This document shows, in pieces, positions 48,940-59,262 of a DNA stretch of 64,000 nt. The DNA is from Leishmania mexicana MHOM/GT/2001/U1103 (taxonomy: Eukaryota; Euglenozoa; Kinetoplastea; Trypanosomatida; Trypanosomatidae), in NCBI RefSeq assembly GCF_000234665.1, contig NC_018328.1:186001-250000 (forward strand), in the 5' to 3' direction. Made by a program: the position numbers and the translations under genes. The notes under the pieces are model-generated. The model did no database searches. It saw only the letters and a program-made list of their open reading frames with translations, and was not told the DNA's origin. Each line of letters opens with the position of its first letter. Positions within the stretch are counted from its first letter, which is position 1.

Positions 48940-51900
48940 ATGAAGTCATCAGGTATTCTTCAAACCCATGAATCTACTAGCGTATTTCCTTTTGAGGTGT
49001 GCAACCTCCTTTTGGGAAAAGGTGGAAGTGGCCAGGTATTCCTAGGTCGTATTGGCGGCTCCGATAAGTATGTTGCCATCAAAAAGCAGTATAGTAGGTA
49101 CAATGCTAACGGGTCTACAGGGAGCTACACGCTTCCGAAAAGTTCGGGGCTTTCGCAGTCATCGCAGCGGACAAGAAGCCACCTGTCTCAAGACACGCTT
49201 GTCTCGTCACTTGGTAGTCACTTCGTCTGCAGAGGCGAAAGCTGGTTGCAGCAGCTAGAAGCTGGTGACTGTGTACCTGTGTCTCAGCGAAGGGAACTGG
49301 ATCTCGGAGAGGAAAGCGTTTCGCAAACCGCAGCTCTTTCCCAGCAGCACGGAAACCGCAGCGCAGAAAATTCTTCTGACGACGCCACAAGGCAGGGGGT
49401 GGTCCCACCAGTGATGGACGAAGTATCAGTTTTGAATTATCTTGGGCCTCATCCACAGATTGTTCGATTTCTGGGCAGCTACACAACGTCGAAGAACACG
49501 AGCTTTTTTACCATGGAGTTGATGGACAGCGACGTTGGACGGGAGTTGAGGGAAGGCAACGCAACCCTGCACGAGGAGGGCGTGTGTGCTGCCATTGCGT
49601 ACTCTGTCTTGCTCGCGCTTGAGGAGATGCACTCTCACGCTGTAGCGCACCGAGACGTCAAGCCAGGCAATATTTTGCTGAAGCGTCTCACAGAACCAGA
49701 AGAATGGGCGTGCATTTACCTTTCAAGAGATGACTTCAGCGCACGTCTACGGCCAAAATCGTCGACCGGGTCGGCTTGCAATCCAACGTGTTGCACGAGT
49801 AATGAAGCAACTAGCCATATAATTGTGCCGGGCATCCGAAGCACAAGCGACAGTGCATCGTATGTCAAAGCTGCATTGGGGGATTTCAGCGCGGCTCACA
49901 GCACTCGTTGCGCCGACAACGTGACCTTTTTCGACACTCGTGGAACGCTTCACTACAAATCCCCGGAACAACTTATGGGCAAGCGCAGTATCGTCTCCGA
50001 GAACTTTGCTGCTGCGGACCTCTGGGGACTAGGCTGCACTCTATACGAGATGGTCACCGGCACGCGACCTTTCCCGGGCAGCAGTGAACTGCAGGTGCTC
50101 ATGAGCATTTTAGATGCCTTGGGGAGTGACATTCAGTCGTTCCCGGTGGCGACCAAGCACCCCGCACTCTTCGACGAAATCCCCGCGTCGCCTGCATTTG
50201 TGGACTTGTTGCAGCGCCTCCTCTGTCTCGATCCGACGCGGCGCTGCACGGCGAAGGAGGCCCTGTGCCACTCGTTTTTAGCTTCCATTCGCGACAGTGC
50301 CTTGCGCTGTGCCGACGCGGAGCGCCAAATCTCGACCGATCGTCTGCCGTATGTGATCGGGATCCCATTGACGCTCAAGTACGCATCTTTCACACACATT
50401 CCCGATCTTCGCTTTAGTCGCATTTCTCGGACACCGTTGAAGGCAACGGAATCAGCTCCTTCAGGACTAAGCGCACCTCAGCAACCTCCTGGGAGCGGCC
50501 GCCCTGTGCCTCCACCTGCTTCAGGCACTGAAGTCGCTGCCCTCACCGTTGTACCCGAGCGCGAGGCCGCTGCTCACACAGGATCCAAGCATCGAGACCT
50601 GAATCACTGGAGCGATGGAGCAACCACTACACTATGGAGGCGTGAAGGGGATTGCGAGAACCAAGAAAAGGAGACACCGTCAAAGAAGCTGCCGCCGCCG
50701 CAGCAGCATTGCTCCGATACCACCGGAACCTCTTTCCTGAGCGAGAGTTCGTACCTGCACTGGAGCGAAATTCGCCCCGCCGCGCGGCCCTCTGCGCCTC
50801 CGCTGGCGAAGCCGCTTCCGCACAAGGAAAACAGAGTACGGAGTGGCAGCGGTTGCAGAGCAGTGGCGTTCTTCAGCAACGCTGCCGTTGGCAGCACGCC
50901 ATCCTCATCCACGAGTGCAAATGATCCACAGCCGCAGCCACAATCCCTCTCGGGATCGATGCATCGAACCGTCGACATTGCAAGCCGAAACACCGTCTCA
51001 CGCGCCCTCAACATCAGTGACTCAAGCGTGAAAGGTGTTCGAACAGAGCGCAGTGCTTCGCACGTTGACTTTGATCTCAGCCCCGTCCCAGCTACTCAGC
51101 TTTTCAGTACGGAAACGGACACGAGTGCGTGCTTGGTGCCGCACCCGGCCACTGCTTTCCTGCCGCGCCGTGCGCAGCCTGTTCTACAGCTGGCAAGCGG
51201 CAGCACTTTTACGGCAAGCAACCTGCGAGCCAACTCGTCCTTCGAGCGCGAGAACCTTATGGTAGGCCGGTGCGGCGGCAATGGAACATCTACGTCGGCC
51301 GCCGTGGGCGTTGCAGGCCCAACGGCTGCCATCCATACAGGACGCTGCAGTACTCCGCACCAGCACCACGGACAGCGCCCAACCGCCTTCTCGGGCCGCG
51401 CGCTTTGCTTTTCGGAAGAGACGGACCCCTTTGCCCGCCGTAGCTGGGGCTCTAGTGCCGGTCAGCAGAGCTGCCTGAACTCACTCTTGACGTCCCCGGC
51501 TCCTGTGGGGCGACCGGCGGTCGAAGAATGCTCACCACAGCCGTCACCGATTCGCCCCATCGGCGTTGCCACACGGTCGCCGTCGGGGTTGCCTGTTGCG
51601 GCAGACCGCAGCGGTTTATTTTTGGACGACTCAGGCGTAGGTCTGGGGTGGATCGGGATGCCACCCACGACTCCAGCAGTGCAGGAGAGCATCGGCGCCG
51701 GCGCCTGTGAAGCGGTGGCGGCGCTGATGCCGGCACTGGCGCGTGATGTAAGCAGGGGCTCAGAAGCAAGTGCAGCGGTGGCACCAATGCTCTACTCGGT
51801 GCGCCTCCAGCCGTCGTGGAATGCGAGCAGCACTACGGCGACCGGCATCATGCAGTCTCCAAACTCGCCGAGTGTACGCCGGTATGTGCACCTCCTCGAG

Positions 51901-52896
51901 CCACCACCTGGCGGTTGTTCGAGCAGCCGTACCTGCTCCGCTGTCGCGCTGACGACAGGTGTGACTACTGCCTCTGTAGCTGAGCGACCAGATGCATCGT
52001 GCAGCAGCCAACGGCAGCGGCCAACGACCAGCCTCGCTTCCACTGGCGGCAGAGACGCGTCGAGTTCGCGTATTATGCCGCTGCCGATTCCGCTCTCAGT
52101 GGCTACCGTCTGTCAGTCGGCAACGCGATCGCTCTGCGTACCGACGTCACGAGCACTCACGCCGACCAGCCGCGCGCTCCATGAGACGCCACGCACGCAG
52201 CGCTTCTCTTGCCCTACGTCTGCGCTGCGGACGGGGCACACTGGTCATAAGAACGGCAACCAGTGGGGTAGCTCGCAGCCACAGGGTGCCCTCACGTCTT
52301 GTGTGCACGGCAGCGACGATATTCTCAGCGCCACTCCATTTTTGTGCAATCAGGATGTTAATGCGTCTGTGATTCACCTGGCGCACAAAGTCTGCACGAG
52401 CGTTGGCTTGACAGGATCTGGTAGTGGCGCCGCACCGACTTTGCGCTGCGCGGCCGCGTCGCCGCTGAGCTCGCTGGTTGCGTGTGCTCACTCTTCCCAG
52501 CTTCACTGCACCCCGTCGTCAAGCGACCCTGCGCCGGAGATTGCTGTGTCGATCAACTGTGACGGCTTCAGCCACCCCGCAGTGGCGAACGAGGCCTCCC
52601 CAAGGCCTGATGTCACTGCTGTGTGTGCATCGTGGGCGGTGCCTTCCACGGGGGGGCCACATACGCCGCTGCCCGTGCATGACTCCCCATCGCCTCTCTC
52701 GCAACCTTGCGATGCTCCTTTGCTCCAGTTGAGCTCTGCCAGCCTCGACAGCCACCGCCGGTCAGTGAAGGGTCACGAGTGTGATCGCATCGAGACCCCG
52801 CAAAGCAAACGGCGTGAGTCCATGAAGCGGGCGCGCGAGGAGGCTATGAACAGTGAAGACGTAGCCGCGGTGCGGCAGAGCGCGCGGGTTGTGTGA
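48940..52896 (+). CDS. Protein kinase with DFS motif and long Ser-rich tail
   Basis: 1318 residues from the ATG at 48940 (the TTG at 48934 was rejected). Kinase domain about residues 18-450: glycine loop GKGGSG (26-31), VAIK with K48, a probable helix-C glutamate E161, catalytic loop HRDVKPGN with D239, metal motif DFS (D315-F316-S317) in place of DFG, SPE (341-343) in place of APE, and DLWGLGCTLYEM. Two long Ser-rich inserts split the domain: about 105 residues between K48 and helix C, and about 55 residues between the catalytic loop and DFS. All catalytic residues are present, so activity is plausible despite DFS. The remaining ~870 residues are Ser/Pro/Ala/Thr-rich and disordered, with a basic C-terminal stretch (SKRRESMKRAREE). 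The group is uncertain. G+C rises along the gene from 5' to 3'. Confidence 0.88.
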   Translation: MKSSGILQTHESTSVFPFEVCNLLLGKGGSGQVFLGRIGGSDKYVAIKKQYSRYNANGSTGSYTLPKSSGLSQSSQRTRSHLSQDTLVSSLGSHFVCRGESWLQQLEAGDCVPVSQRRELDLGEESVSQTAALSQQHGNRSAENSSDDATRQGVVPPVMDEVSVLNYLGPHPQIVRFLGSYTTSKNTSFFTMELMDSDVGRELREGNATLHEEGVCAAIAYSVLLALEEMHSHAVAHRDVKPGNILLKRLTEPEEWACIYLSRDDFSARLRPKSSTGSACNPTCCTSNEATSHIIVPGIRSTSDSASYVKAALGDFSAAHSTRCADNVTFFDTRGTLHYKSPEQLMGKRSIVSENFAAADLWGLGCTLYEMVTGTRPFPGSSELQVLMSILDALGSDIQSFPVATKHPALFDEIPASPAFVDLLQRLLCLDPTRRCTAKEALCHSFLASIRDSALRCADAERQISTDRLPYVIGIPLTLKYASFTHIPDLRFSRISRTPLKATESAPSGLSAPQQPPGSGRPVPPPASGTEVAALTVVPEREAAAHTGSKHRDLNHWSDGATTTLWRREGDCENQEKETPSKKLPPPQQHCSDTTGTSFLSESSYLHWSEIRPAARPSAPPLAKPLPHKENRVRSGSGCRAVAFFSNAAVGSTPSSSTSANDPQPQPQSLSGSMHRTVDIASRNTVSRALNISDSSVKGVRTERSASHVDFDLSPVPATQLFSTETDTSACLVPHPATAFLPRRAQPVLQLASGSTFTASNLRANSSFERENLMVGRCGGNGTSTSAAVGVAGPTAAIHTGRCSTPHQHHGQRPTAFSGRALCFSEETDPFARRSWGSSAGQQSCLNSLLTSPAPVGRPAVEECSPQPSPIRPIGVATRSPSGLPVAADRSGLFLDDSGVGLGWIGMPPTTPAVQESIGAGACEAVAALMPALARDVSRGSEASAAVAPMLYSVRLQPSWNASSTTATGIMQSPNSPSVRRYVHLLEPPPGGCSSSRTCSAVALTTGVTTASVAERPDASCSSQRQRPTTSLASTGGRDASSSRIMPLPIPLSVATVCQSATRSLCVPTSRALTPTSRALHETPRTQRFSCPTSALRTGHTGHKNGNQWGSSQPQGALTSCVHGSDDILSATPFLCNQDVNASVIHLAHKVCTSVGLTGSGSGAAPTLRCAAASPLSSLVACAHSSQLHCTPSSSDPAPEIAVSINCDGFSHPAVANEASPRPDVTAVCASWAVPSTGGPHTPLPVHDSPSPLSQPCDAPLLQLSSASLDSHRRSVKGHECDRIETPQSKRRESMKRAREEAMNSEDVAAVRQSARVV

Positions 52897-53520
52897 CATC
52901 CAGTGCCATGTCCCCACCCATCTCCACACCCGCACGGCTTCTGGAGGATGCGTTTTGGACGGCTCTGCTCCAATGGCACTGCTTCGCACGGCTGATGGCT
53001 CACTTCCGCTCTATGCAGATGAGACGTCTGCCGGGCTCTCTGTCTCTCCCCTTCTCTTGTCGTGTGCTTGTGTTTGTGCTCCCCCCGTACCCAAGCATGT
53101 GCGGCGGACACACCGTGTCGAGCTCCCGTCGTGCTGTCTTCGTCCTTCCGTTGCGGCCTGCTTTTACTTCACCCTCCTCCCTTCTGTTAGATGCACACAC
53201 ACACACACACACGTACAGGCAGTGCAAGCTTTTTTTCTTGCCCGATACGCTGGTTTTCACGGTGGCGGATGGGTGAGGGAGGGAGAGAGCTTTGAAGGCG
53301 CGGCTCTGGCGGTGGAGCTCTTCCTCTGGCGTATTTCCTCCGAGCGGCCAACGTCGACCCTCCTCTTTTGTATCACACTCTTTTCTCTAGACACCTGCAC
53401 ACTCGCGCGCGGCTACCCAAGCGACACCACTACTAGCGTCGCAGTATTCATTCACGTCTGCCATTCCGTGCTCGCGTCTTGCCGTCTTCAATCGTTGTGT
53501 CACATGGGCGCCAAAACGTG

Positions 53521-53544
53521 CACACACACACACACACACACACA
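53521..53544 (+). repeat. (CA)12 microsatellite
   Basis: 24 bases of uninterrupted CA in the region between the kinase and MIT genes. Confidence 0.95.
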
Positions 53545-54852
53545 AGCACGCACATGCACACGCCGCAGGCCTCCATCCTCCCTCTTCTCTTCCCTTTACC
53601 AAACATACTACACGCTCGTAGCCGCACGCTCTCCTCGTCCCATGTGCTGCTCTCGCTCCCACCGTCTCTCTCTCCTCGTGGGTGTGTAGTGGTGGTGGTG
53701 GTAGTGGGGAGGGGGGGTGTACGTGTGTGTGTGTCTCATGCGCCCTTCGATGCTTCCCGTCACGCTGCCGCATACCTCCTTTTCGGTGTGCGTGTGTTGT
53801 TCGCTTATTTCCTTACGTTCACCCTTTACAGCACCCCTCCCCACCCTCCCTTCACCTTTGCTTTGTAGCTGCAGTGGTGGTAATGACGGTGATGGTGATG
53901 GTGGCTCGCTTTGTTCACCTCCCTCTCGTCCTCTTTTCATAGATGGTGGCACACGTGCACGGTTTCGTTGCGTTTCCTCGTTTGTTGTGTGCCTCGCAGT
54001 CCCCCTCTTGCGGCCGCACGTGTGACCCTATTTTATGTCGCCGGGCCACATTGCTCTCCTCCTCCCTCGGCGTACCATGCCCTCCCCCCCCCCACACACA
54101 CACATTCCCACGCTTCCTCTCCTTCGTCTCCGTGTATCCTCCTATATTCTTCTCCCTGCATCACCGTCTGGTGCTGCCGTGGCCCATTCACAGTACATAC
54201 AATAAACGTGCTGGTGTGTACGTGTGTGTGTCGGCCACCCACCGGGTCGTTCGGTTCTTCGGTAACGTTCTCCTTGTTCCTACATCTTGTCATGTACGCC
54301 ACAAAGAGAGCGAGGAAACGCCCACCCACCCACTCCATCCTTTGCGTTGTTCGGCCGCATCTGCCGAACCAACGAGCGCGCAGGCGCGTTCCTTTGGGGG
54401 AGGGGGGAGGGGGCTTTCTATACTTGTCTACCCTCCCTCCTCCTACCTCCTCCTACCTCCCACTAGTCCATCATCCCTCCGCTCCAGTGGTGCCGCCACC
54501 ACCACCCCCCTCCTCCCTTCATTCGACTTCCCCCTGAGCGAACGTGCGCCCCGGGTAGTTCCTGACAAACTACATGGACGCTCTGAAGGAGGAGAAGAGG
54601 AGAGGCAACGAAGAGGGGGGAAAGCGGGACAGCGTGGACGCTCTCCTCCACCTCACTCTCCTTTCATTGAGTGGGTCTTGTGAAACGCCTGGCTAGGTTC
54701 ACCGCCCTGTGCAGAGGGGTCTCGCAACGCTGCTACCGTTGCTCCTGCACTCACCCGTGTTCTTCCCACTGTTTTCCCTCTTCTCACTCCACTTGCACCG
54801 ACATCATGTTTTTCACCGTTTCTTGAACCACCACCGGTGCCGTTTGCACACG

Positions 54853-54876
54853 CACACACACACACACACACACACA
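54853..54876 (+). repeat. (CA)12 microsatellite
   Basis: 24 bases of uninterrupted CA, about 360 bases before the MIT start codon. Confidence 0.95.
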
Positions 54877-55236
54877 TGCATGCATGGTACACATACGCCT
54901 CTGCCACACTCACCATACACGCACATGCTGGCATACCCCGTGCAGTAAAAAAAAAGAAACAAGAGAACCAAGCATAGCACAGCACACAACACGAGCAACA
55001 GTGGCCTTCTCTCAGGAACTTCGTGCAGACGCCCACGCCCACGCCCCAAACACGCATATTGAATACGCAGCCAGAGCGCACACACACACGCATATATATC
55101 TATATAGATAGATATAACTGTAAGGCGAAGATATCACACCCTCACGCACTGGCACGTACTGCGCCGCGAACGAAAACCTAAACAACAACAGAAAGGGAAG
55201 CAATCTGCGGAGCACAAGCTCAAAACGTAGCCAACG

Positions 55237-56853
55237 ATGCGAGCGCCTGTCATGCTGTGTGCCGCCTTGGGTGGTTTTCTCTTCGGCTATGACACGGGCG
55301 TCATCAATGCTGCCCTGTTCCAGATGAAGGACCACTTCGGCTTCAGCGAGCATTCGTGGCAGTACGCCCTCATCGTCGCCATCGCCATCGCTGGTGCCTT
55401 CGTTGGTGCCTTTATTTCTAGCTTCATCTCTGCCGCCTTCGGTCGCCGCCCGTGCATCGCCGTGGCGGATGCCCTGTTTGTTATCGGCTCCGTGCTGATG
55501 GGTGCTGCCCCGAATGTGGAAGTGATACTCGCCTCGCGTGTCATCGTCGGCTTGGCCATCGGTATCAGCTCTGCCACCATTCCAGTGTACCTGGCGGAGG
55601 TAACGTCGCCGAAGCACCGTGGCGCCACCATCGTTTTAAACAACCTGTTTCTGACAGGTGGCCAGTTTGTTGCAGCCGGTTTCACCGCGATCATGGTCGT
55701 CTTTACGAGCAAGAACATCGGCTGGCGTGTGGCGGTTGGCATAGGTGCGTTGCCGGCTGTCGTTCAGGCGTTCTGCCTCCTCTTTTTCCTGCCGGAGAGT
55801 CCACGTTGGCTTCTCTCGAAGGGCGACGCGGACCGCGCCAAGAGGGTGGCGGAGAAGTTCGAGGTGGACCTCTGCGAGTTCCAGGAGGGCGATGAGTTGC
55901 CGTCCGTCAGCATCGACTACCGCCCGCTGATGGCACGTGACATGCGCTTCCGCGTGGTGCTCAGCTCTGGCCTGCAGATCATTCAGCAGTTCTCTGGTAT
56001 CAACACCATCATGTACTACAGCTCTGTGATCCTGTACGACGCCGGCTTCCGCGACGCCATCATGCCAGTCGTGCTGTCCATCCCGCTCGCCTTCATGAAT
56101 GCCCTCTTCACGGCGGTGGCCATCTTCACGGTCGACCGCTTTGGTCGCCGCCGCATGCTGCTCATCTCTGTCTTCGGCTGCCTTGTGCTGCTGGTGGTGA
56201 TTTCCATAATTGGCTTCTTCATCGGCACGCGCATCTCGTACTCCGTTGGCGGGGGGCTTTTCTTGGCGCTGCTCGCCGTCTTTCTCGCCTTTTACGCGCC
56301 TGGCATTGGCTGCATCCCGTGGGTGATCATGGGCGAAATCTTCCCTACGCATCTGCGGACATCGGCGGCGTCCGTCGCGACCATGGCGAACTGGGGGGCC
56401 AACGTGCTCGTATCGCAGGTGTTTCCGATCTTGATGGGCGCCATCGGCGTTGGCGGCACCTTCACGATCATCTCCGGTCTCATGGCCTTCGGCTGCATAT
56501 TCGTGTACTTCTTCGCCGTGGAGACAAAGGGCCTCACGCTGGAGCAGATCGACAACATGTTCTGCAAGCGCGCCGGCCTGCCGCCGCGCTTCCACGAAGA
56601 AGGCGAGAGCGGCGAAAACGGTGCCCGTTATCACGAAGACGGCGACCTCGACCGCGCGGCGACGGAGGATGTCTGTGACCTGTCTTCGTTGGGCAATCAG
56701 GTTGTATCCCTGGCCAAAGCGGAGGACGTCTACACGGAGGTTGCAATGGACGATCGCCACGCCGTGTCCAACAAGCTTGAAGAAATAGGGACGAGGTCCT
56801 CCTCAGACCCCCAGTCGCTCGAAACCAAGACGAGGAGCGGCAAAACCTCATGA
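55237..56853 (+). CDS. MIT: myo-Inositol/proton symporter (MIT)
   Basis: 538 residues from the ATG at 55237. A twelve-helix sugar-porter of the major facilitator superfamily, closely matching the Leishmania donovani MIT as I remember it (547 residues). Sugar-porter signatures are present: FGYDTGV near the N-terminus, GRR in loop 2-3, VPVYLAE-type segment at helix 4 (IPVYLAEVTSPKHRG), PESPRWLL after helix 6, QQFSGINTIMYYS in helix 7, DRFGRRR, and VETKGLTLEQID after helix 12. D19 and E121, reported as critical for transport in L. donovani MIT, are both present. It imports myo-inositol with H+ at the plasma membrane for phosphoinositide and GPI synthesis. The hydrophilic C-terminal tail (about 80 residues) is acidic then Ser-rich. 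The start has no N-terminal extension, as in the known protein. Confidence 0.97.
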   Translation: MRAPVMLCAALGGFLFGYDTGVINAALFQMKDHFGFSEHSWQYALIVAIAIAGAFVGAFISSFISAAFGRRPCIAVADALFVIGSVLMGAAPNVEVILASRVIVGLAIGISSATIPVYLAEVTSPKHRGATIVLNNLFLTGGQFVAAGFTAIMVVFTSKNIGWRVAVGIGALPAVVQAFCLLFFLPESPRWLLSKGDADRAKRVAEKFEVDLCEFQEGDELPSVSIDYRPLMARDMRFRVVLSSGLQIIQQFSGINTIMYYSSVILYDAGFRDAIMPVVLSIPLAFMNALFTAVAIFTVDRFGRRRMLLISVFGCLVLLVVISIIGFFIGTRISYSVGGGLFLALLAVFLAFYAPGIGCIPWVIMGEIFPTHLRTSAASVATMANWGANVLVSQVFPILMGAIGVGGTFTIISGLMAFGCIFVYFFAVETKGLTLEQIDNMFCKRAGLPPRFHEEGESGENGARYHEDGDLDRAATEDVCDLSSLGNQVVSLAKAEDVYTEVAMDDRHAVSNKLEEIGTRSSSDPQSLETKTRSGKTS

Positions 56854-57515
56854 AAACAGCTCCGCATGAGCCGAAGTAGAGACCCCAAGCCCCACTCCCT
56901 CCCTCTCTCCCTGCCCCTGCATCTTCACCACCCACTGTAAAGTCCATGCACGCCTATATGCGAGTCGCTGAGGTGGCGAGATGAGCAGATAGAGAAGGAG
57001 CAGAGAAGAAAAGGGAAAAGGCTTTTGGCACACGTACCCTCGCGCACCTGTGCAGCACGCGTCAGAACGAAGAAGGAAAGACAGCTGGTGCTGTTCGAGT
57101 ATGATCTGGCGCGCGCTTCTTTCTTTATCCATTGTATGTGTGTGTGTGTGTGTGTGAGAGAATATGTGTCTGTTGTCTTGTACGTCTCTCTTAGGGGAGT
57201 CATTGGGACTTTGGTCCAGCTCTCTGTCTACGCTTCAACGGGTGTGCTATCTTCGTCCAGCTCGCGTGCATGTGTATGAAAATGTCTTTTCTTTCTCTCA
57301 CCTTCTCCTCTTCCAGCCTGCATGCGAGTCTGAGGTGCCCTGCGTGCGTGCACTCTTCTCTTCGTTTGACTTCGCCGAAGAAAAACAAAAACGCATCTGT
57401 GAAGCTTCTCATGCCTGTTTGGGTTGGTTTACACTCTCTATGGTTCACCTGGATATCCTCGCGTGCATGCGTGTGAGGCTGTATGTCCGACAAGTGGGGG
57501 GGATTCTCTTGCTTG

Positions 57516-57549
57516 CATATATGTATATATATATATATATGTATACATG
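57516..57549 (+). repeat. (TA)n-rich repeat
   Basis: Alternating TA/GTA run with the uninterrupted core at 57524-57540. Confidence 0.85.
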
Positions 57550-57783
57550 TAGGTAGGCAGATATTGATCTATCTATCTCTATCTTTACCCGTGGCTCCAG
57601 TGCTTCTATTTTCATCCGAACTATTTTTAAAAAAGAGAATTGCGTCTGTTTTTTCTTTTTCACCTCCCCCCTCCTCCCCCCCCCCTTCCCCAGCCTCCTT
57701 ACACAAACACCCGCTGTGCCGCCGCCGCCGCCGCTGCCCCTCCCCTGCTTTGATGTTGCTCTCTCTATCTCCCTCATGCACAT

Positions 57784-57856
57784 CACACACACACACACAC
57801 ACCGGCACATTCAGGTGTATATGCATGCATGCATGCATGTGTGTGTGTGTGTGTGT
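57784..57856 (+). repeat. (CA)n - (ATGC)n - (TG)n inverted repeat
   Basis: A 19-base (CA)n at 57784-57802 and a 19-base (TG)n at 57838-57856 are reverse complements that could form an 18-bp stem with a loop of about 36 bases. The loop itself contains the palindromic ATGC repeat at 57821-57837. Confidence 0.85.
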
Positions 57857-59237
57857 AACCGAGCCTTGTGCGTGCCTCTCTGTATGTGGATGCGTGATGA
57901 GATGCAAGCCGACGAGGCAGCCAAGCGAGAGACAGAGAAACTTATAGGTGGTTGAGGGGTTCTGCCCCCCCCCCCTCACTCCCTCACTCCCCCACCACCC
58001 GTTACACGCATACACACACAACACACACATCCATCCGCGATGACGTGTTCAATGCGCAGTTGGCTTCAGTTGTGCAGGAGGAGGGGGGGGGGCATTTTTT
58101 TTGGTCACGAAAGAAAGAATTTTTTTTCCATAAATGTTTTATCTGCTTTCCTTTTGTTTCGTCTTCACCAACCTCCCCCTCCCCTCCCCCTGTGCGACGA
58201 TCACTTCGAAGTTCATGCACCCCTCCCCCCCTCCCCCCTCTCTCCCTCTCTTTCTCCCCTCGCCCATCCGTCCCTCCACTCCCTTTGTGAACGGGTGCCC
58301 CCCCCCTTCTCACCTAAATCAAAGAGAGGGCGTCGGTCGCCATCACTCCCTCCCCCATCTCTTGCCTCTTCCTCGTGTCTTCACCGTGACTGCTGCCTTC
58401 TCCCCCCCCCTCACTCGACTGCGCGGGGTGCGGCTGTTGCGATGCGTGCGTGTGTGCGTGTACGCCTGTGAGAAGAGGAGAGCAGCGTAGGTGGAGGAGG
58501 CAGTGTTGTCAAAGCAGCTGGGCGAGTGGTAGCTGAAAGAGAAAGAGAGGGCGCAAGGGCCAGGTGGCGCGTGCGTGTTACCCTCCCCTCCCCCTCTCCC
58601 GGCTCGTCTGACGAGATATCCTCCCTTTGTTGCCCTTCGTCCGAAAGGAGAAGAGGCAAGCTAGTGGAGATCAGGAGCGATGAAATAAAGAAAAACGAAA
58701 CGAGCAGGACGTGGGAGAGGTGCACACTTGCGACCTCGTCCCCATCCGACCCTCACCCCTACCCTACGTCTTCCTTCTACGTTCATGCCATGGCGTGTGT
58801 GGGCACAGATAAATTGGGAGGGGGGTGCGCTGCCTCTTCTCGTTGTGGCATTGTCCTAGTACGCATTGCTCTTGATGAGCCGTTAGAGTTGGCGCGCGCG
58901 CTCTCTCCATGTCCCAGGTGCTCACCTCGTATGCTTGTTGTTGTCACCGCCACGTGGCGGCACCCGCGTGTGCACTCGCCTCTTCCGCTTCAAACCCTCC
59001 CTCGACAATTCGCCTTTTTTTAGGTTCTCGCCTCCTCCCCCCCCCCCCTCTCGCCGGAGAGTGGGCCCTCCCTTCCGTCTATTCGGCTCGGTGCGTCGCA
59101 TGAGTGATCAAAGGGATGTTGTGAACGAAAAAAAAGGGGGAAAAAGGCAGCGAAAGAAAAAGTGAATGCGACCGCGAAGAAGAAAAGAGTTCTCCCCCTC
59201 TCCTTCCCCCTTCCTCCCTCTCTATTTGTGTGTGTGT

Positions 59238-59262
59238 GGGGGGAGGGAGGGGGGAGGGGGGG
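59238..59262 (+). repeat. G-tract cluster
   Basis: Runs of G6, G3, G6 and G7 separated by single A residues; quadruplex-prone on the + strand. Confidence 0.85.

Larger units (their letters stand above)
52897..55236 (+). other. Intergenic region upstream of MIT, about 2.3 kb
   Basis: No gene. (CA)n at about 53192-53211, (CA)12 at 53521-53544, GGT repeats at about 53686-53703, C-runs at 54088-54097, a G-run cluster at 54396-54414, and (CA)n at 54853-54876. A pyrimidine stretch at about 54764-54800 and an AG at 54943-54944 give one possible acceptor for MIT, implying a leader of about 290 bases that includes a TATCTATATAGATA palindrome at 55097-55110. Confidence 0.55.

Noticed and set aside
10742..57856. 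CA/TG repeats considered as CRISPR-like or structured arrays
   Set aside because: They are dinucleotide microsatellites without spacers; eukaryotic context.
58040..58490. Overlapping ORFs after MIT considered as small genes
   Set aside because: Translations are Pro/Ser/Leu-rich products of C/T runs in several frames at once; no conserved pattern.
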